Source: Marinobacter szutsaonensis
GTDB taxonomy: Bacteria; Pseudomonadota; Gammaproteobacteria; Pseudomonadales; Oleiphilaceae
Assembly (NCBI RefSeq): GCF_039523335.1
Contig: NZ_BAAAFC010000001.1
Coordinates: forward strand, 930,001-994,000
Length of the DNA stretch: 64,000 nt
Direction: 5' to 3'
The position numbers were made by a program, and so were the translations under genes. The notes under the pieces were generated by a model. That model was not told where the DNA came from and made no database searches. It saw nothing but the letters and a program-made list of their open reading frames with translations. Every line of letters begins with the position of its first letter. The first letter of the stretch is position 1. This document shows, piece after piece, positions 28,743 to 37,867 of the stretch.

Positions 28743-29311
28743 TGGCCGAGCTGACCAGCCCACTGGCATCCCAATGGTCCGAGGATCTGCTGGCGAAAGC
28801 GGCCCGCATCCGGCTGATTGCGCTGGATGTGGACGGCATCATGAGCGACGGCAAGCTCTACTTCAGCGCCAATGGCGATGAACTCAAGGGGTTCAATATC
28901 CTCGACGGACTGGGCCTGAAGCAGCTGATGGCCGCCGGCATTACCGTAGCCGTGATCACCGGGCGGCGCTCGCCTTTGACCGAAAAGCGCATGAACGACC
29001 TGGGCATCCCGCACCTGATGCAGGGCCGCGAAGACAAGAAAGTGGCTTTGCAGGAGCTGGTCCGCACCATGGACATCTCCCCGGAAGAGATTGCCTACAT
29101 GGGCGACGACCTCCCCGACCTGCCGGCGCTGCGCTTTGCCGGCCTGGGCATCACGGTGCCCAACGGCTACTGGCTGGTGCAACAGCACGCGGATTACTGC
29201 ACCAGCGTCACCGGTGGCACCGGTGCGGTTCGGGAAGCCTGCGATTTGATCCTGACCGCCCAGCACAAGCTGGAAGCCGCGCTCGCCCCTTACCTGGAGC
29301 CGGCCGGATGA
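28742..29311 (+). CDS. kdsC: KDO 8-phosphate phosphatase
   Basis: A 189-residue HAD phosphatase of the C0 (capless) class. The DxD nucleophile motif is ALDVDGIMSDG (Asp29, Asp31); VITGRRSPLTEKR and YMGDDLPDLP supply the other HAD motifs. It hydrolyses KDO 8-phosphate. Its start overlaps kdsD and its end overlaps lptC, indicating translational coupling. Confidence 0.96.
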   Translation: MAELTSPLASQWSEDLLAKAARIRLIALDVDGIMSDGKLYFSANGDELKGFNILDGLGLKQLMAAGITVAVITGRRSPLTEKRMNDLGIPHLMQGREDKKVALQELVRTMDISPEEIAYMGDDLPDLPALRFAGLGITVPNGYWLVQQHADYCTSVTGGTGAVREACDLILTAQHKLEAALAPYLEPAG

Positions 29312-29916
29312 GCAGCAGTGCCGTGGAGTCCCTGCAGGAGATCACCGAACGCCCGTTGGTGCGGACGCTCGCGGTGATTGCTCTGGTCGCCGTGGCGCTG
29401 TTCCTGCTCTGGCGCAGTGACGAGCCGCCGGCACCGGACCCGGACGCCGCTGCCCTGCGCGGCCCGGCAGAGCCGGATGGCTTTGTGGTGGACGGCACCT
29501 ACACCGCCTATGACGAGAACGGCAACCTGGAAGTGCGCTTCTCCAGCCCCCGGATCGAACAGTTCGAAGAGGGCAACATGGCCACCATGGTCTCGCCCAC
29601 CGCCCGAATCCGCGGTGAACCCGGCACCGAACCCTGGACAATCTCGGCGGACAACGGCAGCCTGCTGCAGAACGAGAATCTGCTGTACCTGACCGATAAC
29701 GTGCGTATCATTCGCCCGATTGGCGACCGTGAGGCGACCCTGACCACGTCAAAGCTGACGCTGGACAATGATCAGAACATCATCTATACCGACGCTCCGG
29801 TGGAGATCACCGATCGCATCGGCGTGACCCGTGCCACCGGCATGAAAGCCTGGATCAACGAGCGAATTCTGGAGCTCAACTCCGACGTGGAAGGACGTTA
29901 TGAGACCGTTCAATAG
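29308..29916 (+). CDS. lptC: LptC, inner-membrane LPS export protein
   Basis: A 202-residue bitopic protein: one membrane helix (about residues 20-37), then a periplasmic beta-jellyroll (GTYTAYDENGNLEVRFSSPRIEQFEEGN...LTTSKLTLDNDQNIIYTD). It receives LPS from LptB2FG and passes it to LptA. The start overlaps the kdsC stop by four bases and the end overlaps lptA. Confidence 0.93.
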   Translation: MSSSAVESLQEITERPLVRTLAVIALVAVALFLLWRSDEPPAPDPDAAALRGPAEPDGFVVDGTYTAYDENGNLEVRFSSPRIEQFEEGNMATMVSPTARIRGEPGTEPWTISADNGSLLQNENLLYLTDNVRIIRPIGDREATLTTSKLTLDNDQNIIYTDAPVEITDRIGVTRATGMKAWINERILELNSDVEGRYETVQ

Positions 29917-30451
29917 ACACCTCCCCGCCGCGCTGGCCGCATTGCTGGCCCTAGTAATCAGTGGCCCGGCCCTGGCCTTCGACCTGGACTCCGACCAGCC
30001 GATCACCGTCAGCGCCGACAGCGCACGGCTCGATGACAGCAAGGGCGTGGCCACCTATACCGGTGACGTCATCCTGACCCAGGGCAAGACCCGGCTGACC
30101 GCCGAACGGGTGGTACTGTATCGCAACACTGAAGGCCTGAATCGTATCGAGGCGTCCGGCGCCCCGGCCCACTACACCCAACCGAGCCGTGACGGAGAGG
30201 GCGAGACCGATGCCCGCGCCCTGAATATCACCTGGTCTGCCACGGACCGCCAGCTGACGTTTGAACGGGAAGCGGTGATTGAGCAGAATGGCAACCTGTT
30301 CCGCGGCGACCTGATCCATTACGACACAGTTCGCCGGGTAGTGACCGCCGAGGGCGGACAGGACACGGGATCCGGCACTGGCCGGGTTGAAATGGTTATC
30401 CAGCCCCGCAGCACCAGACAGGGATCCGATGGCAGTACTGAGAGCCAGTAA
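29900..30451 (+). CDS. lptA: LptA, periplasmic LPS bridge protein
   Basis: A 183-residue exported protein. The signal peptide ends [13 protein letters not shown]; the OstA-like jellyroll follows ([38 protein letters not shown]). It polymerises into the bridge from LptC to LptD. The start lies inside the lptC end, and the last 23 bp overlap lptB. Confidence 0.94.
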   Translation: MRPFNRHLPAALAALLALVISGPALAFDLDSDQPITVSADSARLDDSKGVATYTGDVILTQGKTRLTAERVVLYRNTEGLNRIEASGAPAHYTQPSRDGEGETDARALNITWSATDRQLTFEREAVIEQNGNLFRGDLIHYDTVRRVVTAEGGQDTGSGTGRVEMVIQPRSTRQGSDGSTESQ

Positions 30452-31154
30452 CCTGGCAAAGAGCTACAAACAGAAGAAGGTGGTGATCGACGTTTCCCTG
30501 GAAATCCAGAGCGGCGAGATCGTCGGCTTGCTCGGTCCCAACGGCGCCGGCAAGACCACCTGTTTTTACATGATCGTAGGCTTGGTGCCCGCCGATCGCG
30601 GTCGGATAACCATCGACAATCAGGACATCACACCGCTGCCCATGCACGGAAGGGCCCGCAAGGGTATCGGCTACCTGCCCCAGGAAGCCTCGGTGTTCCG
30701 CAAGCTGACCGTGCGGGACAACATCATGGCGATCCTGGAGACCCGCAAGGGCCTCAGCCGCGCCGATCGGGACCACAAGCTGGAAGAACTGCTGGAAGAG
30801 TTCCACATCACTCACATCCGCGACAGCGTCGGCATGGCCCTGTCCGGCGGTGAGCGCCGGCGGGTGGAAATCGCCCGCGCCCTGGCCATGGAACCCGCCT
30901 TCATCCTGCTGGACGAACCCTTCGCCGGCGTCGACCCGATCTCCGTAAGCGACATAAAGCACATCATCCGCCACCTGCGGGACAAAGGCATCGGCGTGCT
31001 GATCACCGACCACAACGTGCGGGAGACGCTGGATATCTGCGAGAACGCCTATATCGTCTCCGGGGGGCATATTATTGCTTCCGGGAGTTCGGAGGAGATT
31101 CTGGCGAATCAGCAGGTGAAGGAAGTGTACCTGGGGGATGAGTTCCGGCTCTAA
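30429..31154 (+). CDS. lptB: LptB, ATPase of the LPS exporter
   Basis: A 241-residue ABC ATPase. Walker [10 protein letters not shown] at 36-43, signature [15 protein letters not shown] and Walker [17 protein letters not shown] are all intact. It powers extraction of LPS from the inner membrane with LptF and LptG, which are not in this window. The final 90 bp switch to G/T-rich codons just before a palindrome cluster. rpoN follows after 285 bp. Confidence 0.97.
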   Translation: MAVLRASNLAKSYKQKKVVIDVSLEIQSGEIVGLLGPNGAGKTTCFYMIVGLVPADRGRITIDNQDITPLPMHGRARKGIGYLPQEASVFRKLTVRDNIMAILETRKGLSRADRDHKLEELLEEFHITHIRDSVGMALSGGERRRVEIARALAMEPAFILLDEPFAGVDPISVSDIKHIIRHLRDKGIGVLITDHNVRETLDICENAYIVSGGHIIASGSSEEILANQQVKEVYLGDEFRL

Positions 31155-31172
31155 CGGTGCCAGGGTTAAGAT

Positions 31173-31281
31173 GGGGTCATACCCCAGGGGTCTGAAGAAC
31201 ACCTTCTTCTGACCCCGAGTTAACTTCAGGCACGAGCCAAAGGTCCAAGCTGGGGTCAGGTGAAAGTTTTCATCAGACCCC
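31173..31281. repeat. Two 30-bp palindromes between lptB and rpoN
   Basis: Copies at 31187-31216 and 31252-31281, preceded by a truncated piece (GGGGTCATACCCC at about 31173). The second has G for A at its ninth base (GGTGAA). They interrupt the otherwise tight lpt-rpoN cluster. Confidence 0.88.
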
Positions 31282-31439
31282 TGAGTTATACCCCCGAGTT
31301 ACCTTTCATGTTCAATCTGGCCCCCGTTTCCAGTAAACTCGGCAAAGAACTTGCTTGCTACGGCAACTAGCTAGCATACAAAGCATTTTTTCTCTGATGC
31401 CAAGGCGACAGAGCGTGACGAGTAACGGATCCTGAACGT

Positions 31440-32963
31440 ATGGTGATGAAAGCTTCATTACAGTTAAAGCTGGGTCAGAGCCTGACCATGACGCCCCAGC
31501 TGCAACAGGCGATCCGGCTTCTGCAGCTCTCCACCCTCGATCTGCAACAGGAAATCCAGCAGGCCCTCGATTCCAATCCGATGCTGGAAACCTCCGAGGA
31601 CGACGACCACGCCGACGCGCCGGCGGACAACACCGAAAACCGGGAAGACAACGACCACGAACAGGGTTCCACTGCCAGTGCCGAGAGCAATGAAGACTGG
31701 GATGACGCCGGCCCGGAATGGACCAGCGAGAGCGAGGTTCCCGATAACATCCCCGATGACCTGCCGGTCGACACCGCCTGGGACGACATCTATCAGTCCG
31801 CCCCGGCCTCTTCTGCGCGCAATGACGACGACAACGAGCAGGATTTCGAGACCCGCAACTCCCCCACGGAAACCCTGCACGACCACCTGGAATGGCAGAT
31901 CAACCTGACTCCCATGAGCGAGCGTGACCGGGCCATCGCCCATGCCCTGCTCGATGCGGTGGATGACCGCGGCTACCTGACCAGCCCGCTGGAGGAAATC
32001 CATGCCGGCCTGCAGGACGATGCCGATGAGGATCCCCTGGAACTGGACGAGGTGGAAGCGGTACTGCACCGGCTGCAGCATCTGGACCCGGCTGGCGTGT
32101 TTGCCCGGGATCTGCAGGAATGCCTGCTGATCCAGCTCAACCAGCTGCCGCCGGACACCCCCTGGCTGCCACAGGCCAGGCTGGTGATTACCCACTACAT
32201 CAACCTCCTGGGTAACCGCGATTACGCCCAGCTGCTGCGCAGAAGCCGTCTGAAGGAAGATCAGCTGCGTGAAGTCCTGGCCCTGATCACCGGCCTCAAC
32301 CCGCGGCCCGGCGATGTCATCGACCACGGCGAGCCGGATTACGTCATCCCCGATGTGATCGTCAGCAAACACAACGGCCGTTGGCGGGTGGAACTGAATC
32401 CGGAAATTGCCCCCCGCATCCGCGTAAATGCGAGCTATGCTTCTCTTATAAGGCGTGCGGACAGCAGTGCAGACAACACCTACCTGCGGGATCAGTTGCA
32501 GGAAGCCAAGTGGTTCATCAAGAGCCTGCAGAGCCGGAACGAAACCTTGCTGAAGGTGGCCACTCGCATCGTGGAACACCAGCAGGGCTTCCTGGACCAG
32601 GGTGAGGAGGCGATGAAGCCGCTGATCCTGTCCGATATTGCCCAGGCGGTGGAGATGCACGAGTCCACGATTTCCCGGGTGACCACGCAGAAATACATGC
32701 ATACGCCCCGGGGCATCTTTGAGCTGAAGTACTTTTTCTCCAGCCATGTCAGCACGGATGAAGGGGGTGAATGTTCCTCAACGGCCATTCGCGCGATGAT
32801 CAAGAAACTGATTGCCGCGGAAACTCCCAAAAAGCCATTGAGTGACAGTAAAATTGCAGCCATGCTAGGAGAACAGGGCATCAAGGTGGCAAGACGCACC
32901 GTGGCCAAGTACCGGGAGGCGATGCATATTCCGCCTTCCAATGAACGCAAACGACTGGTGTAA
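31440..32963 (+). CDS. rpoN: RNA polymerase sigma-54 factor
   Basis: A 507-residue sigma-54. The Gln-rich activator-interaction region I ([31 protein letters not shown]), an acidic region II (about 50-130) and the core-binding region lead to the helix-turn-helix and the invariant RpoN box [10 protein letters not shown] at 484-493. It directs transcription needing enhancer-binding activators. Starts at the first or third codon (MVM) are both possible. The hpf-ptsN-rapZ-ptsO genes follow in the classical order. Confidence 0.98.
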   Translation: MVMKASLQLKLGQSLTMTPQLQQAIRLLQLSTLDLQQEIQQALDSNPMLETSEDDDHADAPADNTENREDNDHEQGSTASAESNEDWDDAGPEWTSESEVPDNIPDDLPVDTAWDDIYQSAPASSARNDDDNEQDFETRNSPTETLHDHLEWQINLTPMSERDRAIAHALLDAVDDRGYLTSPLEEIHAGLQDDADEDPLELDEVEAVLHRLQHLDPAGVFARDLQECLLIQLNQLPPDTPWLPQARLVITHYINLLGNRDYAQLLRRSRLKEDQLREVLALITGLNPRPGDVIDHGEPDYVIPDVIVSKHNGRWRVELNPEIAPRIRVNASYASLIRRADSSADNTYLRDQLQEAKWFIKSLQSRNETLLKVATRIVEHQQGFLDQGEEAMKPLILSDIAQAVEMHESTISRVTTQKYMHTPRGIFELKYFFSSHVSTDEGGECSSTAIRAMIKKLIAAETPKKPLSDSKIAAMLGEQGIKVARRTVAKYREAMHIPPSNERKRLV

Positions 32964-32978
32964 CAACAGGAGACGCCT

Positions 32979-33290
32979 ATGCAACTCAATATTTCAGGCC
33001 ATCACGTAGAACTGACTCCCTCCCTCAAGGATTATGTCACCGAGAAGTTCGACAAGCTGGAGCGCCACTTTGACCACATTTCCAACTGTCAGGTGACCCT
33101 GGAAGTCGAAAAGGTGCGCCAGATAGCGGAGGGGACTCTGCATGTAGCGGGTGGCGGTGAAATTCATGCAAAGGCCGAGAACGAGGACATGTACGCAGCG
33201 ATCGATGCCCTGATCGACAAGCTGGATCGTCAGGTTCTCAAGCACAAGGAAAAGAACGTAGACCGGATGCACGGTAACGGACAACGTTAA
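32979..33290 (+). CDS. hpf: Ribosome hibernation promoting factor, short form
   Basis: A 103-residue HPF/YfiA-family protein. It opens QLNISGHHVELTPSLKDYVTEKFDKLERHFDHI and has the basic KHKEKNVDRM tail. It lacks the long-form C-terminal dimerisation domain. It occupies the decoding region of 70S ribosomes and helps form 100S dimers in stationary phase. ACAGGAGA precedes the ATG. Confidence 0.95.
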   Translation: MQLNISGHHVELTPSLKDYVTEKFDKLERHFDHISNCQVTLEVEKVRQIAEGTLHVAGGGEIHAKAENEDMYAAIDALIDKLDRQVLKHKEKNVDRMHGNGQR

Positions 33291-33320
33291 CAGTCCGTCT
33301 CCATGCAGGAATCCAATGGC

Positions 33321-33354
33321 GCTGCGGCACTTCGGGTGTCGCAGCCTTTTTTTT
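33321..33354 (+). terminator. Strong intrinsic terminator between hpf and ptsN
   Basis: GCTGCGGCAC and GTGTCGCAGC form a 10-bp stem (one G-U pair) around a TTCGG loop, followed by C and eight T. It lies inside the rpoN-ptsN cluster 30 bp after hpf, so it should end or attenuate most rpoN-hpf transcription before ptsN. Confidence 0.88.
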
Positions 33355-33373
33355 ACGGAAATGCAGTCGATCC

Positions 33374-33844
33374 ATGAGCGACACATCCCTGACCATAGAC
33401 AACATCCTTGTACCGGAGCTGACCCTCTGCCGGGTGCCGGCATCAAGCAAGAAGCGGGTTCTGGAGTTCATCGCTGAAAAGATCCACCAGCAGGATGAAA
33501 CCCTCAGCGACACCGAGATCTTCAACAACCTGATCGCACGGGAGCGGCTCGGAAGCACCGGAATCGGCCAGGGGATTGCGATCCCTCACTGCCGCCTGGA
33601 AGGCCTGGACCGGGTGATCGGTGTGTTGATGACGCTGGAGGAAAGCGTCGAGTTCGATGCCATCGATAACCAGCCCGTGGACCTGGTGTTTGCCCTGATC
33701 GTGCCAAAAGAAGCGACCAGCGAGCACCTGGAACTGCTGAGCCAGCTGGCCGAGAAATTCAATGAGCGCTCCTTCTGCAACAGGCTGCGCGAATGCGAGG
33801 ATGCCAGGACGCTGTACGAGCGCATGACAGCCGCTAACGGCTGA
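33374..33844 (+). CDS. ptsN: Nitrogen-PTS enzyme IIA (EIIA-Ntr)
   Basis: A 156-residue PTS EIIA type-2 domain. The phosphorylated His72 lies in GIGQGIAIPHCRLEG. It receives phosphate from NPr and regulates potassium transport, nitrogen and envelope functions rather than sugar uptake. The ATG lies 20 bp past the upstream terminator, leaving little room for a new promoter; partial readthrough is likely. Confidence 0.96.
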   Translation: MSDTSLTIDNILVPELTLCRVPASSKKRVLEFIAEKIHQQDETLSDTEIFNNLIARERLGSTGIGQGIAIPHCRLEGLDRVIGVLMTLEESVEFDAIDNQPVDLVFALIVPKEATSEHLELLSQLAEKFNERSFCNRLRECEDARTLYERMTAANG

Positions 33845-33872
33845 CCCCTACTGTACCGGAGGCACGCTGGGC

Positions 33873-34757
33873 ATGAAGTTGATCATCGTGAGTGGCAGAT
33901 CAGGCTCAGGCAAGAGTACCGCACTGCATGTGCTGGAAGACCTGGGCTTCTACTGCATCGACAATCTTCCCATCGGGTTGCTGTTTCCTCTGACCCGGGA
34001 AGCGGCCTCGCAGGCAACCCCGGGCCGGCTGAACAAGATGGCCGTGAGCATTGATGCCCGGAACCTGTCCGGGGAGCTCGCCAATTTCGAGGACATCTAC
34101 AGCCAGCTCCAGGAAACCGGCATTACCGTGGAAATCATTTTTCTGGATGCCGACGAACAGTCCCTGCTGCAGCGTTTCCATGCCACCCGCCGGAAGCACC
34201 CCCTGAGTGACGACAAGACCTCCCTGCGCGAGGCCATTACCAGCGAGAAGAAGCTGCTGGAGCCGCTGTCCAAACTTGCCGACCTCTATATCAACACCAC
34301 CGGCATGTCGATGTACGAGCTGCGGGATCAGGTCAAGCAACGGGTGGTGGGCCGCAAGGAGCAGGAGCTGGCCCTGTTGTTCCAGTCCTTCGGCTTCAAG
34401 CACGGGGTACCGCTGGATTCCGATTACGTATTCGATGTCCGTTGCCTTCCCAATCCCTACTGGGACACCAGCCTGCGCAAGTATGTGGGTACCGACCAGC
34501 CGGTGATCGATTTCCTGGAGCGGGAGCCGGCCAGTCGCAAGATGGTCGATGACCTGATCGCCTTCCTGGACACCTGGCTGCCCGGCTTTGCCGAAAGCAA
34601 CCGCAGCTACATGACCATTTCCATCGGCTGCACCGGTGGCCAGCACCGCTCCGTGTATATCTGCGAGCAGCTGGGCAAGCATTTCCGCGAACACTACAAC
34701 AACGTGCAGGTGCGCCACACAGAGCTGCCGCACCTGCAAGCCCGCGGGGAGACCTGA
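33873..34757 (+). CDS. rapZ: RapZ, RNase adapter and nucleotide-binding protein
   Basis: A 294-residue RapZ (YvcJ family). Walker A VSGRSGSGKST (residues 7-16), the TRRKHPLSD motif and the C-terminal CTGGQHRSVYICEQL block are intact. In E. coli it senses glucosamine 6-phosphate and guides RNase E to the sRNA GlmZ; in Pseudomonas-type genomes its target is less clear. It is encoded between ptsN and ptsO as usual. Confidence 0.96.
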   Translation: MKLIIVSGRSGSGKSTALHVLEDLGFYCIDNLPIGLLFPLTREAASQATPGRLNKMAVSIDARNLSGELANFEDIYSQLQETGITVEIIFLDADEQSLLQRFHATRRKHPLSDDKTSLREAITSEKKLLEPLSKLADLYINTTGMSMYELRDQVKQRVVGRKEQELALLFQSFGFKHGVPLDSDYVFDVRCLPNPYWDTSLRKYVGTDQPVIDFLEREPASRKMVDDLIAFLDTWLPGFAESNRSYMTISIGCTGGQHRSVYICEQLGKHFREHYNNVQVRHTELPHLQARGET

Positions 34758-34763
34758 ATCACC

Positions 34764-35033
34764 ATGATCCGCCGCCCCGTCACCATCATCAACAAACTCG
34801 GCCTGCACGCCCGCGCCACCGCCAAGCTGGTGGCCACCGCCTCCGAGTTCGACAGCCAGGTCCGCATCGCCCGTAATAGCCGTGAAGTGGACGCCAAGAA
34901 CATCATGCAGGTGATGATGCTCGCCGCCAGCCAGGGCACCGAGGTGGAGCTGATTGCCGAGGGGCCGGATGAGGAAGAGGCGGTTGAGGCGCTGGTGGAG
35001 TTGATTGATGACTACTTCGGCGAGGGGGAGTAA
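34764..35033 (+). CDS. ptsO: NPr, HPr-like phosphocarrier of the nitrogen PTS
   Basis: An 89-residue HPr-fold protein with the phosphorylated His15 in NKLGLHARATAKLV and the region around DAKNIMQVMML that replaces the Gram-positive regulatory serine site. It passes phosphate from EI-Ntr to PtsN. It begins 6 bp after rapZ and ends the cluster; an array of six palindromes follows 10 bp after its stop. Confidence 0.96.
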   Translation: MIRRPVTIINKLGLHARATAKLVATASEFDSQVRIARNSREVDAKNIMQVMMLAASQGTEVELIAEGPDEEEAVEALVELIDDYFGEGE

Positions 35034-35043
35034 GCGTGAAGAT

Positions 35044-35352
35044 GGGGTCAGATGAAGGCGTTCATCTGACCCCTGAGTTAGGAAAGGGGTCTGAAGAACA
35101 CCTTCTTCTGACCCCGAGTTTGACGCATGCTCTGCAAAGGGGTCTGAAGAAAGCCTTCTTCTGACCCCGAGTTTGACGCATGCTCCGCAAAGGGGTCTGA
35201 AGAAAGCCTTCTTCTGACCCCGAATTCGATTCATCCTCCGTGCCAGATCTGAAAATGGGGTCAGATGAAAGCTTTCGTCAGACCCCTGAGTTGCACTAAT
35301 ACTCCGCGCCAGGCCTGAAAATGGGGTCAGAAGAAAGTGTTCTTCAGACCCC
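35044..35352. repeat. Array of six 30-bp palindromes with a 53-bp tandem duplication
   Basis: Copies start at 35044, 35086, 35139, 35192, 35257 and 35323. The third and fourth and their spacers are near-identical 53-bp units (one T/C difference in the spacer), a recent tandem duplication. The array fills most of the 399-bp ptsO-mgtE gap; the mgtE promoter region follows. Confidence 0.9.
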
Positions 35353-35383
35353 TGGGGATTTAACCCCGTTTTCACTCACCTGT

Positions 35384-35413
35384 AACGCCTAACTCCGCTA
35401 TAATAAAGGCGTT
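35384..35413 (+). promoter_or_regulatory. mgtE promoter with a dyad across the -10
   Basis: A perfect -10 TATAAT at 35399-35404 lies between inverted AACGCC and GGCGTT half-sites. The dyad could be an operator or form a weak 5' hairpin. The -35 is poor. The mgtE ATG follows 29 bp after the -10, with AGCAGGTG as ribosome site. Confidence 0.55.
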
Positions 35414-35432
35414 TTCAGCAAGCAGGTGATCC

Positions 35433-36794
35433 ATGACCGATATTCTGGAAAAAAGCCAGGCCAAGCAGCGTTTGCGCTCACTGAGTGAGGCGCTGGATAG
35501 TGGTGCCCTCAAGCAGGTTGCCCGCATCCTCAATGGCGGCCTGAGCCCCAGTGATATCGCCCACCTGCTGGAATCCTCCCCTCCCCGCCAGCGGGCCCTG
35601 CTCTGGAACCTGGTGGAGAAGGACCTGGAGGGTGAAGTCCTCCAGTACCTCAGCGATGATATCCGTAGCTACTTCCTGAGCCAGCTGAACGCCCAGGAAC
35701 TGGCGGACATCATCGAGGATTTCGAGTCGGACGACCTCGCCGACTTGCTGCAGCAGCTGCCGGACACGGTGATCCAGGAAGTCCTGGACACCATGGACGA
35801 GCAGGACCGGCTGCGGGTCGAGGAAGTGTTGTCCTATCCGGAGGACACCGCCGGCGGCCTGATGAACACGGATACCATCACGGTGCGCCCGGACATCAGC
35901 ATCGACGTGGTGCTCCGTTACCTGCGCCGGCACCGTAACCTGCCCCCGATGACCGACAGCCTGATCGTGGTCAGCCGGCGGGACGATTTTATCGGGGTGC
36001 TGCCCATTACCCGGATCCTGGTGTCCAACCCGGCGGCGACCGTGCGGGAAGTCATGGACACCGAAGTCGAACCCATTCCCGTGACCCTTTCCGACACCAA
36101 GGTCGCGACCATGTTCGAGCGCTACGACCTGATCTCGGCGCCGGTGGTCAACGAGGAAGGCCGACTGCTCGGGCGCATCACCATCGATGACGTGGTTGAC
36201 GTTATCCGGGAAGACGCCGACCACTCCCTGATGAGCATGGCCGGTCTGGACGAAGACGAAGATACGTTCGCCCCGGTGTGGAAAACCACCCGCCGCCGGG
36301 CGGTGTGGCTGGGAATCAACCTGATCACCGCGTTCATTGCCTCGGGGGTGATCGGTCTGTTCGAAGACACCATCAGCAAGGTGGTCGCCCTCGCAGTACT
36401 GATGCCCATCGTCGCCAGCATGGGCGGTATTGCCGGCAGCCAGACCCTCACGCTGGTGATCCGCGGCATGGCCGTGGGCCAGATCAGCGGCGCCAACGTG
36501 CGATGGCTGCTGAACCGGGAATTCTTTGTCGGCGCCCTTAACGGCCTGTTCTGGGCCCTGGTGGTGGCCACAGCTGCCGCCGCCTGGTTCCAGGATCTGC
36601 TGATCGGCGGCATCATCGCTGCCGCCCTGGTCATCAACCTCGTGGCGGCGGCGTTTGTTGGCACCATGTTGCCGCTGTTTCTCAAGTCCCGGAACATTGA
36701 TCCGGCGCTGGCCGGCAGCGTGATTCTGACCACGGTGACGGATGTGGTGGGGTTTATGGCGTTTCTGGGGCTGGCGACGATTTTTTATGCGTGA
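35433..36794 (+). CDS. mgtE: MgtE magnesium transporter
   Basis: A 453-residue MgtE. The cytosolic N domain (about 20-130, ending QQLPDTVIQEVLDTMDEQDRL) and a CBS pair (about 135-260) form the magnesium sensor, followed by five C-terminal membrane helices (about 290-450). The pore aspartate lies in VILTTVTDVVGF. The channel closes at high cytosolic magnesium. It has its own promoter and is flanked by palindrome arrays, so it is monocistronic. The last 75 bp are G/T-rich. Confidence 0.95.
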   Translation: MTDILEKSQAKQRLRSLSEALDSGALKQVARILNGGLSPSDIAHLLESSPPRQRALLWNLVEKDLEGEVLQYLSDDIRSYFLSQLNAQELADIIEDFESDDLADLLQQLPDTVIQEVLDTMDEQDRLRVEEVLSYPEDTAGGLMNTDTITVRPDISIDVVLRYLRRHRNLPPMTDSLIVVSRRDDFIGVLPITRILVSNPAATVREVMDTEVEPIPVTLSDTKVATMFERYDLISAPVVNEEGRLLGRITIDDVVDVIREDADHSLMSMAGLDEDEDTFAPVWKTTRRRAVWLGINLITAFIASGVIGLFEDTISKVVALAVLMPIVASMGGIAGSQTLTLVIRGMAVGQISGANVRWLLNREFFVGALNGLFWALVVATAAAAWFQDLLIGGIIAAALVINLVAAAFVGTMLPLFLKSRNIDPALAGSVILTTVTDVVGFMAFLGLATIFYA

Positions 36795-36811
36795 GGGTTG
36801 CAACTGAACAC

Positions 36812-37050
36812 GGGGTCAGATGAACAAGTTCATCAGCCCCCTGAGTTGGGCGCAAGTATGGGGTCTGATGAAAGCCTTCATCTGCCCCCTGAGTTGGCCG
36901 CGAACTTGGGGTCTGAAGAACGCTTTCTTCTGACCCCTTCTTCACGCAGCCCCCGGAGTCAGAATTGAAAATGGGGTCAGAAGAAGGTTTTCTTCAGACC
37001 CCTGAGTTTGGCGCGATTATGGGGTCAGATGAAAGCGTTCATCTGACCCC
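36812..37050. repeat. Array of five 30-bp palindromes
   Basis: Copies start at 36812, 36860, 36908, 36973 and 37021. The first two share a rare variant in the right arm (GCCCCC for GACCCC), suggesting that neighbouring copies arise from each other. The last ends 23 bp before darP. Confidence 0.9.
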
Positions 37051-37073
37051 GACTTAGGCTTTAGGTAGCAACT

Positions 37074-37595
37074 ATGACAGATCACCACGACGACGAATTC
37101 CAGGAAGACCTCGGTCCCAGCAAATCCCAGATCAAGCGGGAAATGCACGCCCTGCAGGAAGTGGGCAAGCGCATGCTGGACCTGAGCGACGAGCAACTCA
37201 ACAGCCTGCCCATCAGCGATACCCTGAAGGCGGCCATCATTGAATCCCGGCGAATCCGCAAGCATGAGGCACGCCGGCGGCACCTGCATTACATCGGCAA
37301 GGTCATGCGCAACGAGGAAGACCCGGAAGCCATCGAGCGCGGCCTGGACGCCTTCGATTCCGGCAGCGCCGAGCATACCCGCCGCCATCACCTGGCCGAG
37401 CGCTGGCGCGACCGGATGGTGGCCGAGGGGGATTCGGCGGTTGGGGAGTTTATTGATTACTGCCCGTCGGCGGATATCCAGCACCTGCGCAACCTGGCAC
37501 GGAATGCGAAGCGGGATGCGGAGAAGGAGAAGAATACCGGGCAGGCGAAGAAGTTGTTTCGGTATTTGCGGGAATGTATTGACGAGGTGGAATAG
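37074..37595 (+). CDS. darP: DarP (YjgA) 50S ribosome assembly factor
   Basis: A 173-residue DUF615 protein. The SKSQIKREMHALQEVGKRMLDLSDEQL block and the basic RHHLAERWRDRMVAEGD and QHLRNLARNAKRD regions identify it. In E. coli it associates with late pre-50S particles and the peptidyl-transferase centre region. It is isolated between two palindrome arrays. The last 160 bp change to G-rich codons. Confidence 0.93.
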   Translation: MTDHHDDEFQEDLGPSKSQIKREMHALQEVGKRMLDLSDEQLNSLPISDTLKAAIIESRRIRKHEARRRHLHYIGKVMRNEEDPEAIERGLDAFDSGSAEHTRRHHLAERWRDRMVAEGDSAVGEFIDYCPSADIQHLRNLARNAKRDAEKEKNTGQAKKLFRYLRECIDEVE

Positions 37596-37619
37596 GGGGA
37601 TGTTTGGGTCGCCCCCCAA

Positions 37620-37847
37620 GGGGTCTGAAGAACTCCTTCTTCTGACCCCGCTTTCAAGTGGGACTCAGAGCTGGACTCCAAGATGGGGTCAGATGAACAA
37701 GTTCATCAGACCCCTGAGGTAAGTTGGGGTCTGAAGAACGCCTTCTTCTGACCCCGTTTTCAGATGCGACCCCGGAGCTTTACCTGAACATGGGGTCAGA
37801 TGAAGGCTTTCATCAGACCCCTGAGTTAAACGAGTTCATCAGACCCC
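37620..37847. repeat. Array of four 30-bp palindromes
   Basis: Copies start at 37620, 37685, 37726 and 37792, alternating T-T, A-A, T-T, A-A at position seven, with a right-half copy (TTCATCAGACCCC) at about 37835-37847. It fills the convergent gap between darP and the nitrilase-family gene. Confidence 0.9.
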
Positions 37848-37867
37848 GGTGCCGCTCGACCCCTGCG

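Noticed and set aside
35044..35352. CRISPR array
   Set aside because: Units are palindromes with variable centres, spacing is irregular, spacers are similar to each other and there are no cas genes.
33906..35375. 489-residue minus-strand frame across rapZ, ptsO and palindromes
   Set aside because: It is antisense to two clear genes and passes through repeat DNA.
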